The translations under genes and the position numbers were made by a program. The notes below the pieces were generated by a model. The model had not been told where the DNA came from and made no database searches. It was given only the letters and a program-made list of their open reading frames with translations. From Nocardioides okcheonensis (GTDB lineage: Bacteria > Actinomycetota > Actinomycetes > Propionibacteriales > Nocardioidaceae), in contig NZ_CP087710.1 of NCBI RefSeq assembly GCF_020991065.1, forward strand, positions 2,480,001-2,544,000: 64,000 nt of DNA, in the 5' to 3' direction. Below are positions 40,084-48,312 of the stretch, piece after piece (within the stretch, counting starts at the first letter, position 1; each line of letters opens with the position of its first letter).

Positions 40084-40475
40084 GCCACCCCACCGTCCTG
40101 TTCGTCTGCGTCCACAACGCCGGCCGCTCCCAGATGGCAGCCGGCTGGCTGCAGCACCTCGCCGGCGACCGCGTGGAGGTGCTCTCGGCCGGGTCCGCGC
40201 CCGCCGAGACGATCAACCCCGTCGCCGTCGAGGCGATGGCGGAGGTCGGCGTCGACATCACCTCGGCGAGCCCGAAGGTGCTCACCGACGCCGCCGTGCA
40301 GACCTCCGACGTCGTCATCACGATGGGCTGCGGCGACGCCTGCCCGTTCTACCCCGGCAAGCGCTACGAGGACTGGAAGCTCGACGACCCCGCCGGGCAG
40401 GGCATCGACGCCGTCCGTCCGATCCGCGACGAGATCAAGCGCCGCGTCGAGGAGCTCATCACCTCGCTCGCCTGA
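40080..40475 (+). CDS. arsC: Arsenate reductase (low-molecular-weight phosphatase type)
   Basis: Reduces arsenate to arsenite for export by the preceding pump; 131 residues. The phosphatase P-loop CVHNAGRS (C10 to S17) holds the nucleophilic Cys, and MGCGDACPF supplies C84 and C88, the thioredoxin-type or mycothiol-type redox pair. All three Cys of the thioredoxin-coupled class are present, so it likely uses thioredoxin, though actinobacterial homologues can use mycothiol/mycoredoxin. ATG overlaps the acr3 stop. Converges with the LacI-type gene with only three bases between the stops. Confidence 0.9.
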   Translation: MSHPTVLFVCVHNAGRSQMAAGWLQHLAGDRVEVLSAGSAPAETINPVAVEAMAEVGVDITSASPKVLTDAAVQTSDVVITMGCGDACPFYPGKRYEDWKLDDPAGQGIDAVRPIRDEIKRRVEELITSLA

Positions 40476-40478
40476 GCC

Positions 40479-41504
40479 TCAGGCGCTGCCGCGGCGCACG
40501 AGCACCGGCGGGACGACGACGCGCACCGGCTCGGCGTCACCGGCGTCGACCCGATCGAGCAGCAGCCGGGCGGCGCGCTCGGCCATCTCCTCGACCGGCT
40601 GGCGGACCGTGGTGAGCGGCGGCGTGGTGCGCTCGGCGACGCCGAGGTCGTCGAAGCCGATCACGGCGACGTCGTCGGGCACCTTGCGGCCCAGCGCCGC
40701 CAGCACCCGCATCGCGCCGGCCGCCATCAGGTCGGAGGCGACGACCAGTCCGTCGAGGTCGGGGTGGCGCTCGAGGAGCGCCCGGCACGCGGTCTCGCCG
40801 CTGGCCTCGGTGAAGTCGCCGTGCTCGACGGCGTCGACCGGCAGCCCGGCCGCGGTCATCGCCTGCGTCCAGCCGGCGAGCCGGTCGACGGCGGCGGTCA
40901 TGTCGGCGGGACCGGCGACGGTGCCGATCCGGGTGCAGCCGCGGGCCAGCAGGACCTCGGTCGCCTCCCGCTCCCCCGCGACGTTGTCGACGTCGACGTA
41001 GGAGATCCGGTCGCCGCCGGTCCAGGGCCGCCCGCCGAAGACGCACGGCAGGCCGATGTCGGCGAGGTGCTCGGCGAGGCGGTCGTCGCGGTGGTGGGAG
41101 GTGACGATCGCGCCGTCGACGTGGCGGTTGGTGAGGTAGCGCAGCGTCCGCTCGGTGTCGGCGCCCGGGCGGGCCAGGAGCAGCACGAGCTGGATGTCGC
41201 GCTCGCTCAGCACCCGGTTGACCCCGCGCAGGGTCCCGGCGAAGAACGGGTCGGAGAAGACCCGGTCGTCGGGCTCGGGCACCAGCACCGCGATCGAGTC
41301 CGTGCGCCGGGTGGCCAGGCTGCGGGCCGCGGGGTGGGGGACGTAGCCGAGCTCGCGCACCGCGAGGTCGACCGCCGACTGCGCCCGGGCGCTCACCTTC
41401 TGCCCGCCGTTGATCGCGCGCGACGCCGTCGCGCGGGAGACGCCGGCGACGCGGGCCACCTCGTCGAGGGTCGGCGAGCCGGTGCTCGAGGTGCGCGGGG
41501 TCAC
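40479..41504 (-). CDS. LacI-family repressor, CebR-like
   Basis: Sugar-responsive repressor, 341 residues. N-terminal LacI helix-turn-helix and hinge: PTLDEVARVAGVSRATASRAI (about 10-30), then RSLATRRTDSIAVLVPEPD, and a periplasmic-binding-protein-like effector domain ending TTVRQPVEEMAERAARLLLDR. GTG at 41504 is preferred to the GTG at 41513 because TAGCGT ends exactly 7 bases before it (leaderless). It lies just 3' of the beta-glucosidase gene, and a CebR-type operator stands upstream of that gene, so cellobiose-type control of the glucosidase is likely. Confidence 0.87.
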   Translation of the reverse strand: MTPRTSSTGSPTLDEVARVAGVSRATASRAINGGQKVSARAQSAVDLAVRELGYVPHPAARSLATRRTDSIAVLVPEPDDRVFSDPFFAGTLRGVNRVLSERDIQLVLLLARPGADTERTLRYLTNRHVDGAIVTSHHRDDRLAEHLADIGLPCVFGGRPWTGGDRISYVDVDNVAGEREATEVLLARGCTRIGTVAGPADMTAAVDRLAGWTQAMTAAGLPVDAVEHGDFTEASGETACRALLERHPDLDGLVVASDLMAAGAMRVLAALGRKVPDDVAVIGFDDLGVAERTTPPLTTVRQPVEEMAERAARLLLDRVDAGDAEPVRVVVPPVLVRRGSA

Positions 41505-41511
41505 CCGCGCC

Positions 41512-41517
41512 ACGCTA
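41512..41517 (-). promoter_or_regulatory. -10 element TAGCGT overlapping the beta-glucosidase stop codon
   Basis: On the minus strand, TAG of TAGCGT is the stop codon of the GH1 gene; the element is 7 bases before the LacI GTG at 41504. It would let the repressor be made independently of the operon. Confidence 0.5.
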
Positions 41518-42966
41518 GTGGGCGGTCGGGCCGGAGGTGGGCAGGACGCCGGTGCGCGCCACCTCGGCGTACCAGCGGGCGCTCGACTTGGGGGTCCGCT
41601 GCTGGGTGGCGTAGTCGACGTGGACCAGGCCGAACCGCTTCGCGTAGCCGAAGGCCCACTCGAAGTTGTCCATGAGGGACCACTGGAAGAACCCGCGCAC
41701 GTCGGCGCCGGCCTCGATCGCGTCGTGCACCGCCCGGAGGTAGGAGTCGAGGAAGGCGATCCGGTCCGGGTCGTGCACCGCGCCCTCGGCGTCGGGGCGG
41801 TCGTCGAAGGCCGCTCCGGTCTCGGTGAGGTAGACCGGGGTGCCGGGGTGGTCGCGGTGCAGGCGCAGCAGCAGCCGCCGCAGCCCGTCGGGCTGGATCT
41901 CCCACCCCATGGCGGTCACCGGCAGGCCGCGGCTGGGGAAGGTGACGTGCTCGGAGCCGACGAACGGCGAGAGCGCGACCCGCTCGGGGTGGTCCGCGCC
42001 GACGCCGACGACGTCGGTGCGCGGGTGCCCGGAGACCTCGTTGCCGTGGTAGTAGTTCACGCCCAGCACGTCGATCGGAGCCGAGATGGTGGCGAGGTCG
42101 CCGTCACGCACCACGTCGGTCCACGGGCTCCCCGCGAAGGTCAGCTCGGCGGTGTCCTCCAGCACGTCCGCGGGGTACGTGCCGAGCAGCACCGGGTCGA
42201 GGAACAGCCGGTTGTGCAGGCCGTCGATGCGGCGGGCGGCGTCGACGTCGACCGGGTCCGTGGGGTCGCTGGGGTCGGGGACGGTGAGGTTGAGGCTGAG
42301 CCCGAGCCGGTCGGCGCCGCGGCCGCGCAGCTCGGTGACGGCCAGGCCGTGGGCGAGCATCAGGTGGTGGGCGGCGACCAGGCCGGCCGCGCCCTCCTGC
42401 CGTCCGGGCGCGTGGTGGCCCGCGGTGTAGCCGAGGAACGCCGAGCACCACGGCTCGTTGAGGGTGGTCCACGTCGGGACCCGGTCGCCGAGCGCGTCGT
42501 GCACCGCGGTGGCGTACTCGACGAACCGGAAGGCGGTGTCGCGGTTGGTCCAGCCGCCGGCGTCCTCGAGGACCTGCGGCAGGTCCCAGTGGTAGAGCGT
42601 CAGCCACGGCGCGATGCCGCGCGCGAGCAGTGCGTCGACGAGCCGGTCGTAGAACGCGAGGCCGGCCGGGTTGACCGGCCCCGCGTCCGGACGCACCCGC
42701 GGCCACGACACCGAGAAGCGGTACGACGTGGCGCCGAGGTCGGCGAGGAGGTCCACGTCGGCCGGCATCCGGTGGTAGTGGTCGCAGGCGACCTCGCCGG
42801 TGTCGCCGCCCATGACGGCACCGGGGATCGCGGCGAAGGTGTCCCAGATCGAGGGCGTGCGCCCGTCCTCGGCGACGGCTCCCTCGATCTGGTAGGCCGC
42901 GGTGGCCGCGCCCCACACGAAACCGTCGGGGAACCGCACCTCGTCGGTCCTGCTCTGCGCGCCCAT
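41515..42966 (-). CDS. GH1 family beta-glucosidase
   Basis: Cytoplasmic retaining beta-glucosidase, 483 residues, hydrolysing cellobiose or other beta-glucosides. TIM-barrel family 1 motifs: [15 protein letters not shown] near the N-terminus, acid/base Glu in TTLNEPWC (E171) and nucleophile Glu in [12 protein letters not shown] (E382), plus [20 protein letters not shown]. No signal peptide. ATG at 42966 has GGAG about nine bases upstream and a LacI-type operator about 22 bases upstream. Likely paired with the CebR-like repressor just 3'. Confidence 0.93.
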   Translation of the reverse strand: MGAQSRTDEVRFPDGFVWGAATAAYQIEGAVAEDGRTPSIWDTFAAIPGAVMGGDTGEVACDHYHRMPADVDLLADLGATSYRFSVSWPRVRPDAGPVNPAGLAFYDRLVDALLARGIAPWLTLYHWDLPQVLEDAGGWTNRDTAFRFVEYATAVHDALGDRVPTWTTLNEPWCSAFLGYTAGHHAPGRQEGAAGLVAAHHLMLAHGLAVTELRGRGADRLGLSLNLTVPDPSDPTDPVDVDAARRIDGLHNRLFLDPVLLGTYPADVLEDTAELTFAGSPWTDVVRDGDLATISAPIDVLGVNYYHGNEVSGHPRTDVVGVGADHPERVALSPFVGSEHVTFPSRGLPVTAMGWEIQPDGLRRLLLRLHRDHPGTPVYLTETGAAFDDRPDAEGAVHDPDRIAFLDSYLRAVHDAIEAGADVRGFFQWSLMDNFEWAFGYAKRFGLVHVDYATQQRTPKSSARWYAEVARTGVLPTSGPTAH

Positions 42967-42987
42967 CGCCTACGCTCCATCCGTTGG

Positions 42988-43001
42988 TGAGAGCGCTTCC
43001 A
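42988..43001. promoter_or_regulatory. CebR-type operator upstream of the beta-glucosidase
   Basis: TGAGAGCGCTTCCA, an imperfect palindrome around AGCGCT, close to the Streptomyces CebR consensus TGGGAGCGCTCCCA. Possible promoter upstream on the minus strand: TTGACG (43032-43037), 18-base spacer, GAGACT. Confidence 0.75.
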
Positions 43002-43078
43002 CTCCCGCGTGGCAGCAGTCTCGCCCCGCCACGCCTCCCGCGTCAACGACTCCGCGGTAGTGCGTCCACCAGCGCGGG

Positions 43079-44134
43079 TCAGCCGGCCGCCAGCAGGCGG
43101 CGCACCCGCGGCACGACCTCCTCGCCGTAGAGCCGCACCGACTCCATCCGCTGCTCGTGCGGGAGCGCCCCGACGGAGTACTTCAGCTGGAAGCGGGACA
43201 GCCCCAGGGTCCGCACCGCCCACGCCACCTTGGCCGCGACGGTGTCCGGCGAGCCGACGAAGAGCGCCCCCTGCGGCGAGGCCGCCTGCTCGAACTGGAT
43301 CCGGGAGTACGGCGGCCAGCCGCGCTCGCGGCCGAGGCGGGTGTAGAGCTCGGCCTGGTGCGGGTAGAGCTGCTCGCGCGCCTCCTCGTCGGTGGCGGCG
43401 ACGTGGCCGGGCGAGTGCATCCCGATCGGGAGCTCGGGGTGGCCCATCTCGGCCAGCGCGCGCCGGTGGAGGTCGGCGAGCTGGACGAACGCCGCCGGCG
43501 ACCCGCCGATCACGGCCAGGACCAGCGGCATCGCGTAGCGGGCGGCGCGCACGACCGACTCCGGCGTGCCGCCCACGGCGATCCAGGCGGGCAGCCGGCC
43601 GGCGGCGGTCGTCGGGTAGACCTGCTTGCCCTCGACCGGCGGCCGGATCGAGCCCTCCCACGTCACCGGCTGCTCGGACTGGAGCGCGGCGAAGAGGTCG
43701 AGCTTCTCGGCGAAGAGCCGGTCGTAGTCCCCGAGGTCGAGGCCGAACAGGGAGAACGACTCGATGAACGAGCCACGCCCCAGCTGCACCTCGGCGCGAC
43801 CGCCGGACACGGCGTCGAGGGTCGCGAACCGCTCGTAGACCCGGATCGGGTCGTCGCTGGACAGGACGGTGACGCCGGTGCCGAGCCGGATCCGCTCGGT
43901 CTGCCCGGCGATGGCGGCGAGCACCACGTCGGGCGCCGAGACGGCGTAGTCGGCGCGGTGGTGCTCACCCAGCCCGATGTAGTCGACGCCGACCCGGTCG
44001 GCCAGCACCGCCTCCGCGACCACCTCCCGGATCGTCTCCGCGTGGTTGGCGGGGGCGCCGTCGAGCGGTGCGTCGCCGAAGGTGTCGAGGCCCAGCGAGG
44101 GGTGCTCGCGGGTGCCGAGGACGTCGTAGGACAT
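43079..44134 (-). CDS. LLM-class flavin-dependent oxidoreductase
   Basis: Luciferase-like monooxygenase, 351 residues, TIM-barrel fold using reduced FMN (or F420). The N-terminus MSYDVLGTREHPSLGLDTFG and GLGEHHRADYAVSAP (about 55-69), RIRLGTGVTVLSSDDPIRVYERFATLD (about 83-109) and GRGSFIESFSLFG are typical for the family. Substrate unknown; neighbours are a flavin monooxygenase and a PNPOx-like protein, so it may belong to a redox pathway. ATG at 44134 follows GAGGAT with a 6-base spacer, suggesting a leaderless transcript. Confidence 0.85.
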   Translation of the reverse strand: MSYDVLGTREHPSLGLDTFGDAPLDGAPANHAETIREVVAEAVLADRVGVDYIGLGEHHRADYAVSAPDVVLAAIAGQTERIRLGTGVTVLSSDDPIRVYERFATLDAVSGGRAEVQLGRGSFIESFSLFGLDLGDYDRLFAEKLDLFAALQSEQPVTWEGSIRPPVEGKQVYPTTAAGRLPAWIAVGGTPESVVRAARYAMPLVLAVIGGSPAAFVQLADLHRRALAEMGHPELPIGMHSPGHVAATDEEAREQLYPHQAELYTRLGRERGWPPYSRIQFEQAASPQGALFVGSPDTVAAKVAWAVRTLGLSRFQLKYSVGALPHEQRMESVRLYGEEVVPRVRRLLAAG

Positions 44135-44193
44135 GCCTAGATCCTCCCACCCGGGGCCTCCCCGGGCGCTCCCTCGACCAGCGGTCGGCCGCG

Positions 44194-45636
44194 TCAGCGG
44201 AAGGTGAGCACCCCGTCGTCGAGGCGCGAGCGCCGCAGCTGCACCGCGTCGTAGGGGTAGTTCTGCTTCAGCCGCCACGGCGCGGAGGTGCCCTGGTGGG
44301 GCAGCAGGTGGGCGGCGCGGCGGACGTAGCCGGCGTCGAAGTCCATCAGCGGGGCGCGTCCCACCGAGTCGTCGGGGGTCGGGACGACGGTGCGCCGGCC
44401 CTCGGCGCGCATCCGCCGCAGGACCCGGACGACGTACTCCGAGACGAGGTCGGCCTTCAGCGTCCACGACGCGTTGGTGTAGCCGATGGTGAAGGCGAAG
44501 TTGGGCACCCCGGAGAGCATCATCGCGCGGTAGGCCATCGTCTCGGACGGCTCGACGACCCGGCCGTCTACGCTGAGCTCCGCACCCCCGAAGAGCAGCA
44601 GCTCGAGGCCGGTGGCGGTCACCACGACGTCGGCGTCGAGGTGCTCGCCGGACGCGAGCTCGATCCCGGTCTCGGTGAAGGTGCGGATCGTGTCGGTGAC
44701 GACCGACGCGGAGCCGTCGGAGATCGCGCGGAACAGGTCGCCGTCCGGCACCAGGCACAGCCGCTGGTCCCACGGGTCGTAGGTCGGGCGGAAGTGGGTG
44801 TCGACGTCGTAGCCCGCAGGCAGCAGCGCGACGTTGGCCTTGCGGACCAGCCGGCGCACCAGGCCGGGACGGTGGCGGCTGAGCTGGTAGAGCGCGGTCG
44901 AGACCGCGACGTTCTTGGCGCGGACGAGCGGGTAGGACCGCCGCTCGCCGAGCACCCTGCGGGCCGCGCGGGCGAACCCGTCGCGCGCCGCGAGCGGGAG
45001 GACGTACGTCGGCGAGCGCTGGAGCATCGTGACGTGCGCGGCGCCGGCGTCCGCGAGCGCGGGCACCAGCGTCACCGCGGTCGCGCCCGACCCGATCACC
45101 ACGACCCGCCTGCCCGTGGTGTCGAGGTCCTCGGGCCAGTGCTGCGGGTGGACCAGCGTGCCGGCGAAGCGCTCCTCGCCCTCGAGGTGCGGGCGGTGGC
45201 CGCGGTCGTAGTCGTAGTAGCCGCTGCACGACCACAGGAAGTCGGCGGTGACCTGCCGCTCCTCGCCGTCGACGACGGAGGTCACCGTCCAGCGCGCGGT
45301 GGCGCTGTCCCAGGCGGCACCGACGACGTGGTGCCCGTAGCGGATCCGCTCGTCGACGCCGTACTCGGCGGCGGTGTCGCGGACGTACTGCAGGATCGAC
45401 GCGCCGTCGGCCAGCGCCTGCTCGCCGCGCCAGGGCCGGAAGCGGTAGCCGAGGGTGAACATGTCGGAGTCGGAGCGCACGCCGGGATAGCGGAACAGGT
45501 CCCACGTCCCCCCGCTGGCCGCACGCCGCTCCAGCACGGCGTACGACACTCCCGGCAGGTCCTTGGCGAGGTGGGCCGCGGCGCCGACGCCGGACAGCCC
45601 GGCCCCGACGATCAGCACGTCGACGTGGTCGCTCAC
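44194..45636 (-). CDS. Baeyer-Villiger-type flavin monooxygenase (EthA-like)
   Basis: FAD/NADPH monooxygenase, 480 residues. FAD site LIVGAGLSGVGAAAHL (8-23), the Baeyer-Villiger fingerprint FxGxxxHxxxWP as FAGTLVHPQHWP (157-168), NADPH site VVVIGSGATAVTL directly after, and ATG-type segment VVTATGLELL. The family includes EthA and related ketone monooxygenases of mycobacteria. Ketone or sulfide substrate not known. GTG at 45636 has TACGCT six bases upstream. Confidence 0.88.
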   Translation of the reverse strand: MSDHVDVLIVGAGLSGVGAAAHLAKDLPGVSYAVLERRAASGGTWDLFRYPGVRSDSDMFTLGYRFRPWRGEQALADGASILQYVRDTAAEYGVDERIRYGHHVVGAAWDSATARWTVTSVVDGEERQVTADFLWSCSGYYDYDRGHRPHLEGEERFAGTLVHPQHWPEDLDTTGRRVVVIGSGATAVTLVPALADAGAAHVTMLQRSPTYVLPLAARDGFARAARRVLGERRSYPLVRAKNVAVSTALYQLSRHRPGLVRRLVRKANVALLPAGYDVDTHFRPTYDPWDQRLCLVPDGDLFRAISDGSASVVTDTIRTFTETGIELASGEHLDADVVVTATGLELLLFGGAELSVDGRVVEPSETMAYRAMMLSGVPNFAFTIGYTNASWTLKADLVSEYVVRVLRRMRAEGRRTVVPTPDDSVGRAPLMDFDAGYVRRAAHLLPHQGTSAPWRLKQNYPYDAVQLRRSRLDDGVLTFR

Positions 45637-45642
45637 CGGACC

Positions 45643-45648
45643 AGCGTA
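45643..45648 (-). promoter_or_regulatory. -10 element TACGCT of a leaderless gene
   Basis: Minus strand TACGCT, 6-base spacer to the GTG at 45636 of the Baeyer-Villiger-type gene. No Shine-Dalgarno sequence. Confidence 0.45.
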
Positions 45649-45703
45649 GGCGCGGAGACCTGAGGTGTAACCATGAGTTGCACCACGGGGGACCGGGCCC
45701 GGC

Positions 45704-46141
45704 TCACTCCGGGATCATGTGCAGCCACGGGCGCGCGAGCTCGAAGCGACGGCCGCTGATGTCGGTCACGTCGATCTCGACCACGTTGTACTTCAGGGTC
45801 GGCACCCACGGCCGCAGCGGGAGGTTGTCGGCACGGTGCTCCTCGTGCTCGTCGAGCAGGCGGGCGCGCCCGCGCACGATGACGCTGGCGGCCACCTCGT
45901 CGACGAGCTCGTCGGCCTCGAAGGCGACGTCGGCGTTCATCACCACGCCGAGCAGCTTGGAGCCCTCGGCGGTCCGGAAGAGGATCGAGCGGCGGTCGGT
46001 CACGGGGTCGTGGTCGACGGCGTAGTTGACCGGGACGAGGTGCACCTCGTCGAGCAGGTGGTAGGCCATCCGGCCGAGCTCCTGGCGGCGCAGGAAGTCC
46101 CAGCACTCCTCGGTGTCCATGCGGGTGGTCGGGTCGTCCAT
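45704..46141 (-). CDS. Pyridoxamine 5'-phosphate oxidase-like flavoprotein
   Basis: Split-barrel flavin-binding protein, 145 residues. The N-terminal helix ECWDFLRRQELGRMAYHLLDEVHLVPVNY and middle RSILFRTAEGSKLLGVVMNADVAFEAD fit the general PNPOx family, whose actinobacterial members bind FMN, F420 or heme. It is not the pyridoxine pathway enzyme (too short, catalytic residues absent). ATG at 46141 lies six bases after TAGCGT on the minus strand, so it is probably leaderless. It follows the glutamine amidotransferase gene on the same strand with a 55-base gap. Confidence 0.8.
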   Translation of the reverse strand: MDDPTTRMDTEECWDFLRRQELGRMAYHLLDEVHLVPVNYAVDHDPVTDRRSILFRTAEGSKLLGVVMNADVAFEADELVDEVAASVIVRGRARLLDEHEEHRADNLPLRPWVPTLKYNVVEIDVTDISGRRFELARPWLHMIPE

Positions 46142-46147
46142 GCTCCG

Positions 46148-46153
46148 ACGCTA
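46148..46153 (-). promoter_or_regulatory. -10 element TAGCGT of a leaderless gene
   Basis: TAGCGT on the minus strand with a 6-base spacer to the ATG at 46141 of the PNPOx-like gene. Confidence 0.5.
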
Positions 46154-46196
46154 GGTCGGTGCCGGCGCCCGCGGCAGGGCCGAACGTCCCCCTGCT

Positions 46197-46931
46197 TCAG
46201 GACCGGGCGTGGAGCTCCACGAACCGCGCCAGCAGTCGCACGGGCTCGGTGACCATCGCCTCGCGCGCGGCCGCCTTGAGCTCCTCCTGCTCGTGCGGCG
46301 CGTAGTAGCCGTGCGCGCTGTAGGCGTCGATCCGGTCGCAGATCGCGACGGCGTCGAGCTCGGGGTGGAACTGGGTGGCGTAGACGTTGCGGCCGATCCG
46401 GAAGGCGTGGACCGGGCAGGTCTCGGTGGAGGCGAGCAGCACCGCACCGTCGGGCAGCCGGGCGACCGCCTCCTTGTGGCCGAGGTAGGCGTCGAAGACC
46501 GGCGGCACGACGCCGAAGAGCGGGTCCGCGACGCCCTCGGGCGTCAGCCGCACCGGGAGCGCGCCGATCGGCTCGCCCCAGGTCCGGTCGACCACGCCGC
46601 CGGCCAGGCTGCCCAGCACGCCGATGCCGTAGCAGGCGCCGAGGAACGGGAAGTCGGCGGCGACGACGCGCTGCGCCAGGTCGTGCAGCTCGGCCTCCGC
46701 GCGCCGCTGGGTCGGCGACTTCGTGTCGTCGGGGTCGGACCGGTTGAAGGGGCCGCCGCCGAGCACGATCCCCGACCAGTCGGCCAGGTCGACGTCGCCG
46801 AGGGGGTCGGCCTCGAGGCGGACCCGGACCAGCTCGTCGGGGTGCAGGCCGGTGCCGGCGAGCACGGCGTCGTACTCCTGCTGCGCGACGTCGTCCTCGG
46901 CGCGCGTGCCGAGGAAGAGGAACGGCCTCAC
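46197..46931 (-). CDS. Class I glutamine amidotransferase-like protein
   Basis: GATase1-fold protein, 244 residues, with the catalytic triad visible: nucleophile C100 in FLGACYGIG, H189 and E191 in QFHPEL. The oxyanion glycine patch LGGGPFN (57-63) is also present. It resembles stand-alone GMP-synthase-type amidotransferases used as glutaminases or gamma-glutamyl hydrolases; target not known. GTG at 46931 overlaps the stop of the CoA-transferase-family gene, so the two are translationally coupled, an unusual partnership. A long open frame extends upstream in this phase but lies inside the racemase gene. Confidence 0.82.
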   Translation of the reverse strand: MRPFLFLGTRAEDDVAQQEYDAVLAGTGLHPDELVRVRLEADPLGDVDLADWSGIVLGGGPFNRSDPDDTKSPTQRRAEAELHDLAQRVVAADFPFLGACYGIGVLGSLAGGVVDRTWGEPIGALPVRLTPEGVADPLFGVVPPVFDAYLGHKEAVARLPDGAVLLASTETCPVHAFRIGRNVYATQFHPELDAVAICDRIDAYSAHGYYAPHEQEELKAAAREAMVTEPVRLLARFVELHARS

Positions 46932-48076
46932 GCCTGCACCGCGGCACCGCTCGCGAGGAGCGCGTCGACGTCGGCGATCCCCCAGGCCGCGAGGGCCTCG
47001 CGGGTGTGCTCGCCCGGCAGCGCCGGCGGGGTCGTGAGGGTCGCGCCGGTGCGGGAGAAGCGCGGCGCGGGTGCGGGCTGGGTGACGCCGTCGCGCTCGA
47101 CGAAGGTGCCGCGCGCGGCGAGGTGCGGGTGGCGCGGCGCGTCGGCGAGGCGTACGACCGGGGCGACGCAGGCGTCGGTGCCGTCGAAGACCTCGGCCCA
47201 CTCGGCTTGCGTGCGCTCCTTGAAGCGGCGGGTCAGCGCGTCGCGGATGGCCGCGTGGTTGGCCGGGTCGTCGCGGTCGGGGAGGTCGACACCGATCCGG
47301 GCGACGAGCTCGGCCCAGAACTGCGGCTCGAGGGCGCCGACGCTGACGTGCTCGCCGTCGGCGGTCTCGTAGAGGTCGTACCAGGGGGTGCCGCCGTCGA
47401 GCAGGCCGGAGCGGCGGCGGCCGGTGTCGAGCCCCATCGCCGCGAACGCCGACGCGATCGCGTTGAGGTGGGCGGTGCCGTCGACGATCGCCGCGTCGAC
47501 GACCTGCCCCTGCCCGCTCGCGCGCGCCTCGAGGAGCGCGGCGAGGACGCCGACGACGAGGTAGGTCGAGCCGCCGCCGAAGTCGCCGAGCAGGTTGGAC
47601 GGGAAGTGCGGGCGGGCGGGGTCCTGCCCGAGCCCGTGCAGCGCGCCGCTGGTCGCGACGTAGTTCATGTCGTGGCCGGCCGCCCGGCTCCACGGGCCGT
47701 CCTGGCCCCAGCCGGTCATCCGGGCGTAGACCAGCCGCGGGTTGCGGGCGTGGCACTCCGCGGGGCCGAGGCCGAGGCGCTCGGTCGCACCGGGGCGCAG
47801 TCCCTCGACCAGCACGTCGGCGCGCTCGACCAGGTCGAGCACGGTCGCGACCGCCGCCGGCTGCTTGAGGTCGAGCGCGACGCTCGGGCGACCGCGGTTG
47901 AGCAGGTCGGCGCGGCCGGTGGCGAACATCCCGCCCCCCGGACGGTCGATGCGGACGACGTCGGCCCCGAGGTCGGCGAGCAGCATGCAGGCGTGCGGGC
48001 CCGGCCCGATCCCGGCGAGCTCGACCACCTTCACGCCCCGCAGCGGACCGGTCCCCTGCCCCAGCTCGTACGTCAT
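46928..48076 (-). CDS. Alpha-methylacyl-CoA racemase-type CaiB/BaiF protein
   Basis: Family III CoA-transferase fold, 382 residues. The racemase catalytic pair His and Asp are at H135 (AAGHDMNYV) and D165 (NLLGDFGGGS), with the 30-residue spacing of mycobacterial Mcr (H126/D156). N-terminal CoA-binding part: GIGPGPHACMLLADLGADVVRIDRPGG. It would epimerise the 2-methyl branch of acyl-CoAs so that beta-oxidation of isoprenoid or branched chains can go on, which fits the accA2/accD2 cluster and beta-oxidation genes elsewhere in the window. ATG at 48076; a palindromic element separates it from the divergent PadR gene. Confidence 0.88.
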   Translation of the reverse strand: MTYELGQGTGPLRGVKVVELAGIGPGPHACMLLADLGADVVRIDRPGGGMFATGRADLLNRGRPSVALDLKQPAAVATVLDLVERADVLVEGLRPGATERLGLGPAECHARNPRLVYARMTGWGQDGPWSRAAGHDMNYVATSGALHGLGQDPARPHFPSNLLGDFGGGSTYLVVGVLAALLEARASGQGQVVDAAIVDGTAHLNAIASAFAAMGLDTGRRRSGLLDGGTPWYDLYETADGEHVSVGALEPQFWAELVARIGVDLPDRDDPANHAAIRDALTRRFKERTQAEWAEVFDGTDACVAPVVRLADAPRHPHLAARGTFVERDGVTQPAPAPRFSRTGATLTTPPALPGEHTREALAAWGIADVDALLASGAAVQA

Positions 48077-48185
48077 GCGCCGATCATGACACCGGAACTG
48101 TCACGGTCGCGAGCGCGCCCGCCCGACCCGCCCGACCCGCCCGACCGACCGACCCGCCCAACCGCCCAACCGCCCGACCCCTCCC

Positions 48186-48249
48186 GGTATCTACGGACAA
48201 ACTGGTGGGCGAAACGGCTCTGGCACCCACCAGAACGTCCGTAGATACC
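48186..48249. repeat. Palindromic intergenic element (family A)
   Basis: Arms of 24 bases, 48186-48209 (start GGTATCTACGGAC) and 48226-48249, pair except for a 3-base internal mismatch; 16-base loop. The CTGGTGGGCGAAAC block is shared with the element at 21351-21420. Lies in the divergent intergenic region between the racemase-type gene and PadR. Confidence 0.83.
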
Positions 48250-48276
48250 CAGCCGCCGGGTGATGCACCCCACTGT

Positions 48277-48290
48277 TGCAACTCGTTGCA
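48277..48290. promoter_or_regulatory. Candidate PadR operator
   Basis: Perfect palindrome TGCAAC-TC-GTTGCA, 22 bases upstream of the PadR ATG at 48313, with an extra GTTGCA giving a direct repeat. Likely autoregulatory site. Confidence 0.65.
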
Positions 48291-48312
48291 TAGGTACGTC
48301 ACACTCCTCGGC

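Noticed and set aside
46197-47756. Long version of the amidotransferase frame
   Set aside because: The part upstream of 46931 overlaps the racemase gene entirely and is Arg/Pro-rich shadow sequence; only the part from the GTG at 46931 has the GATase1 fold.
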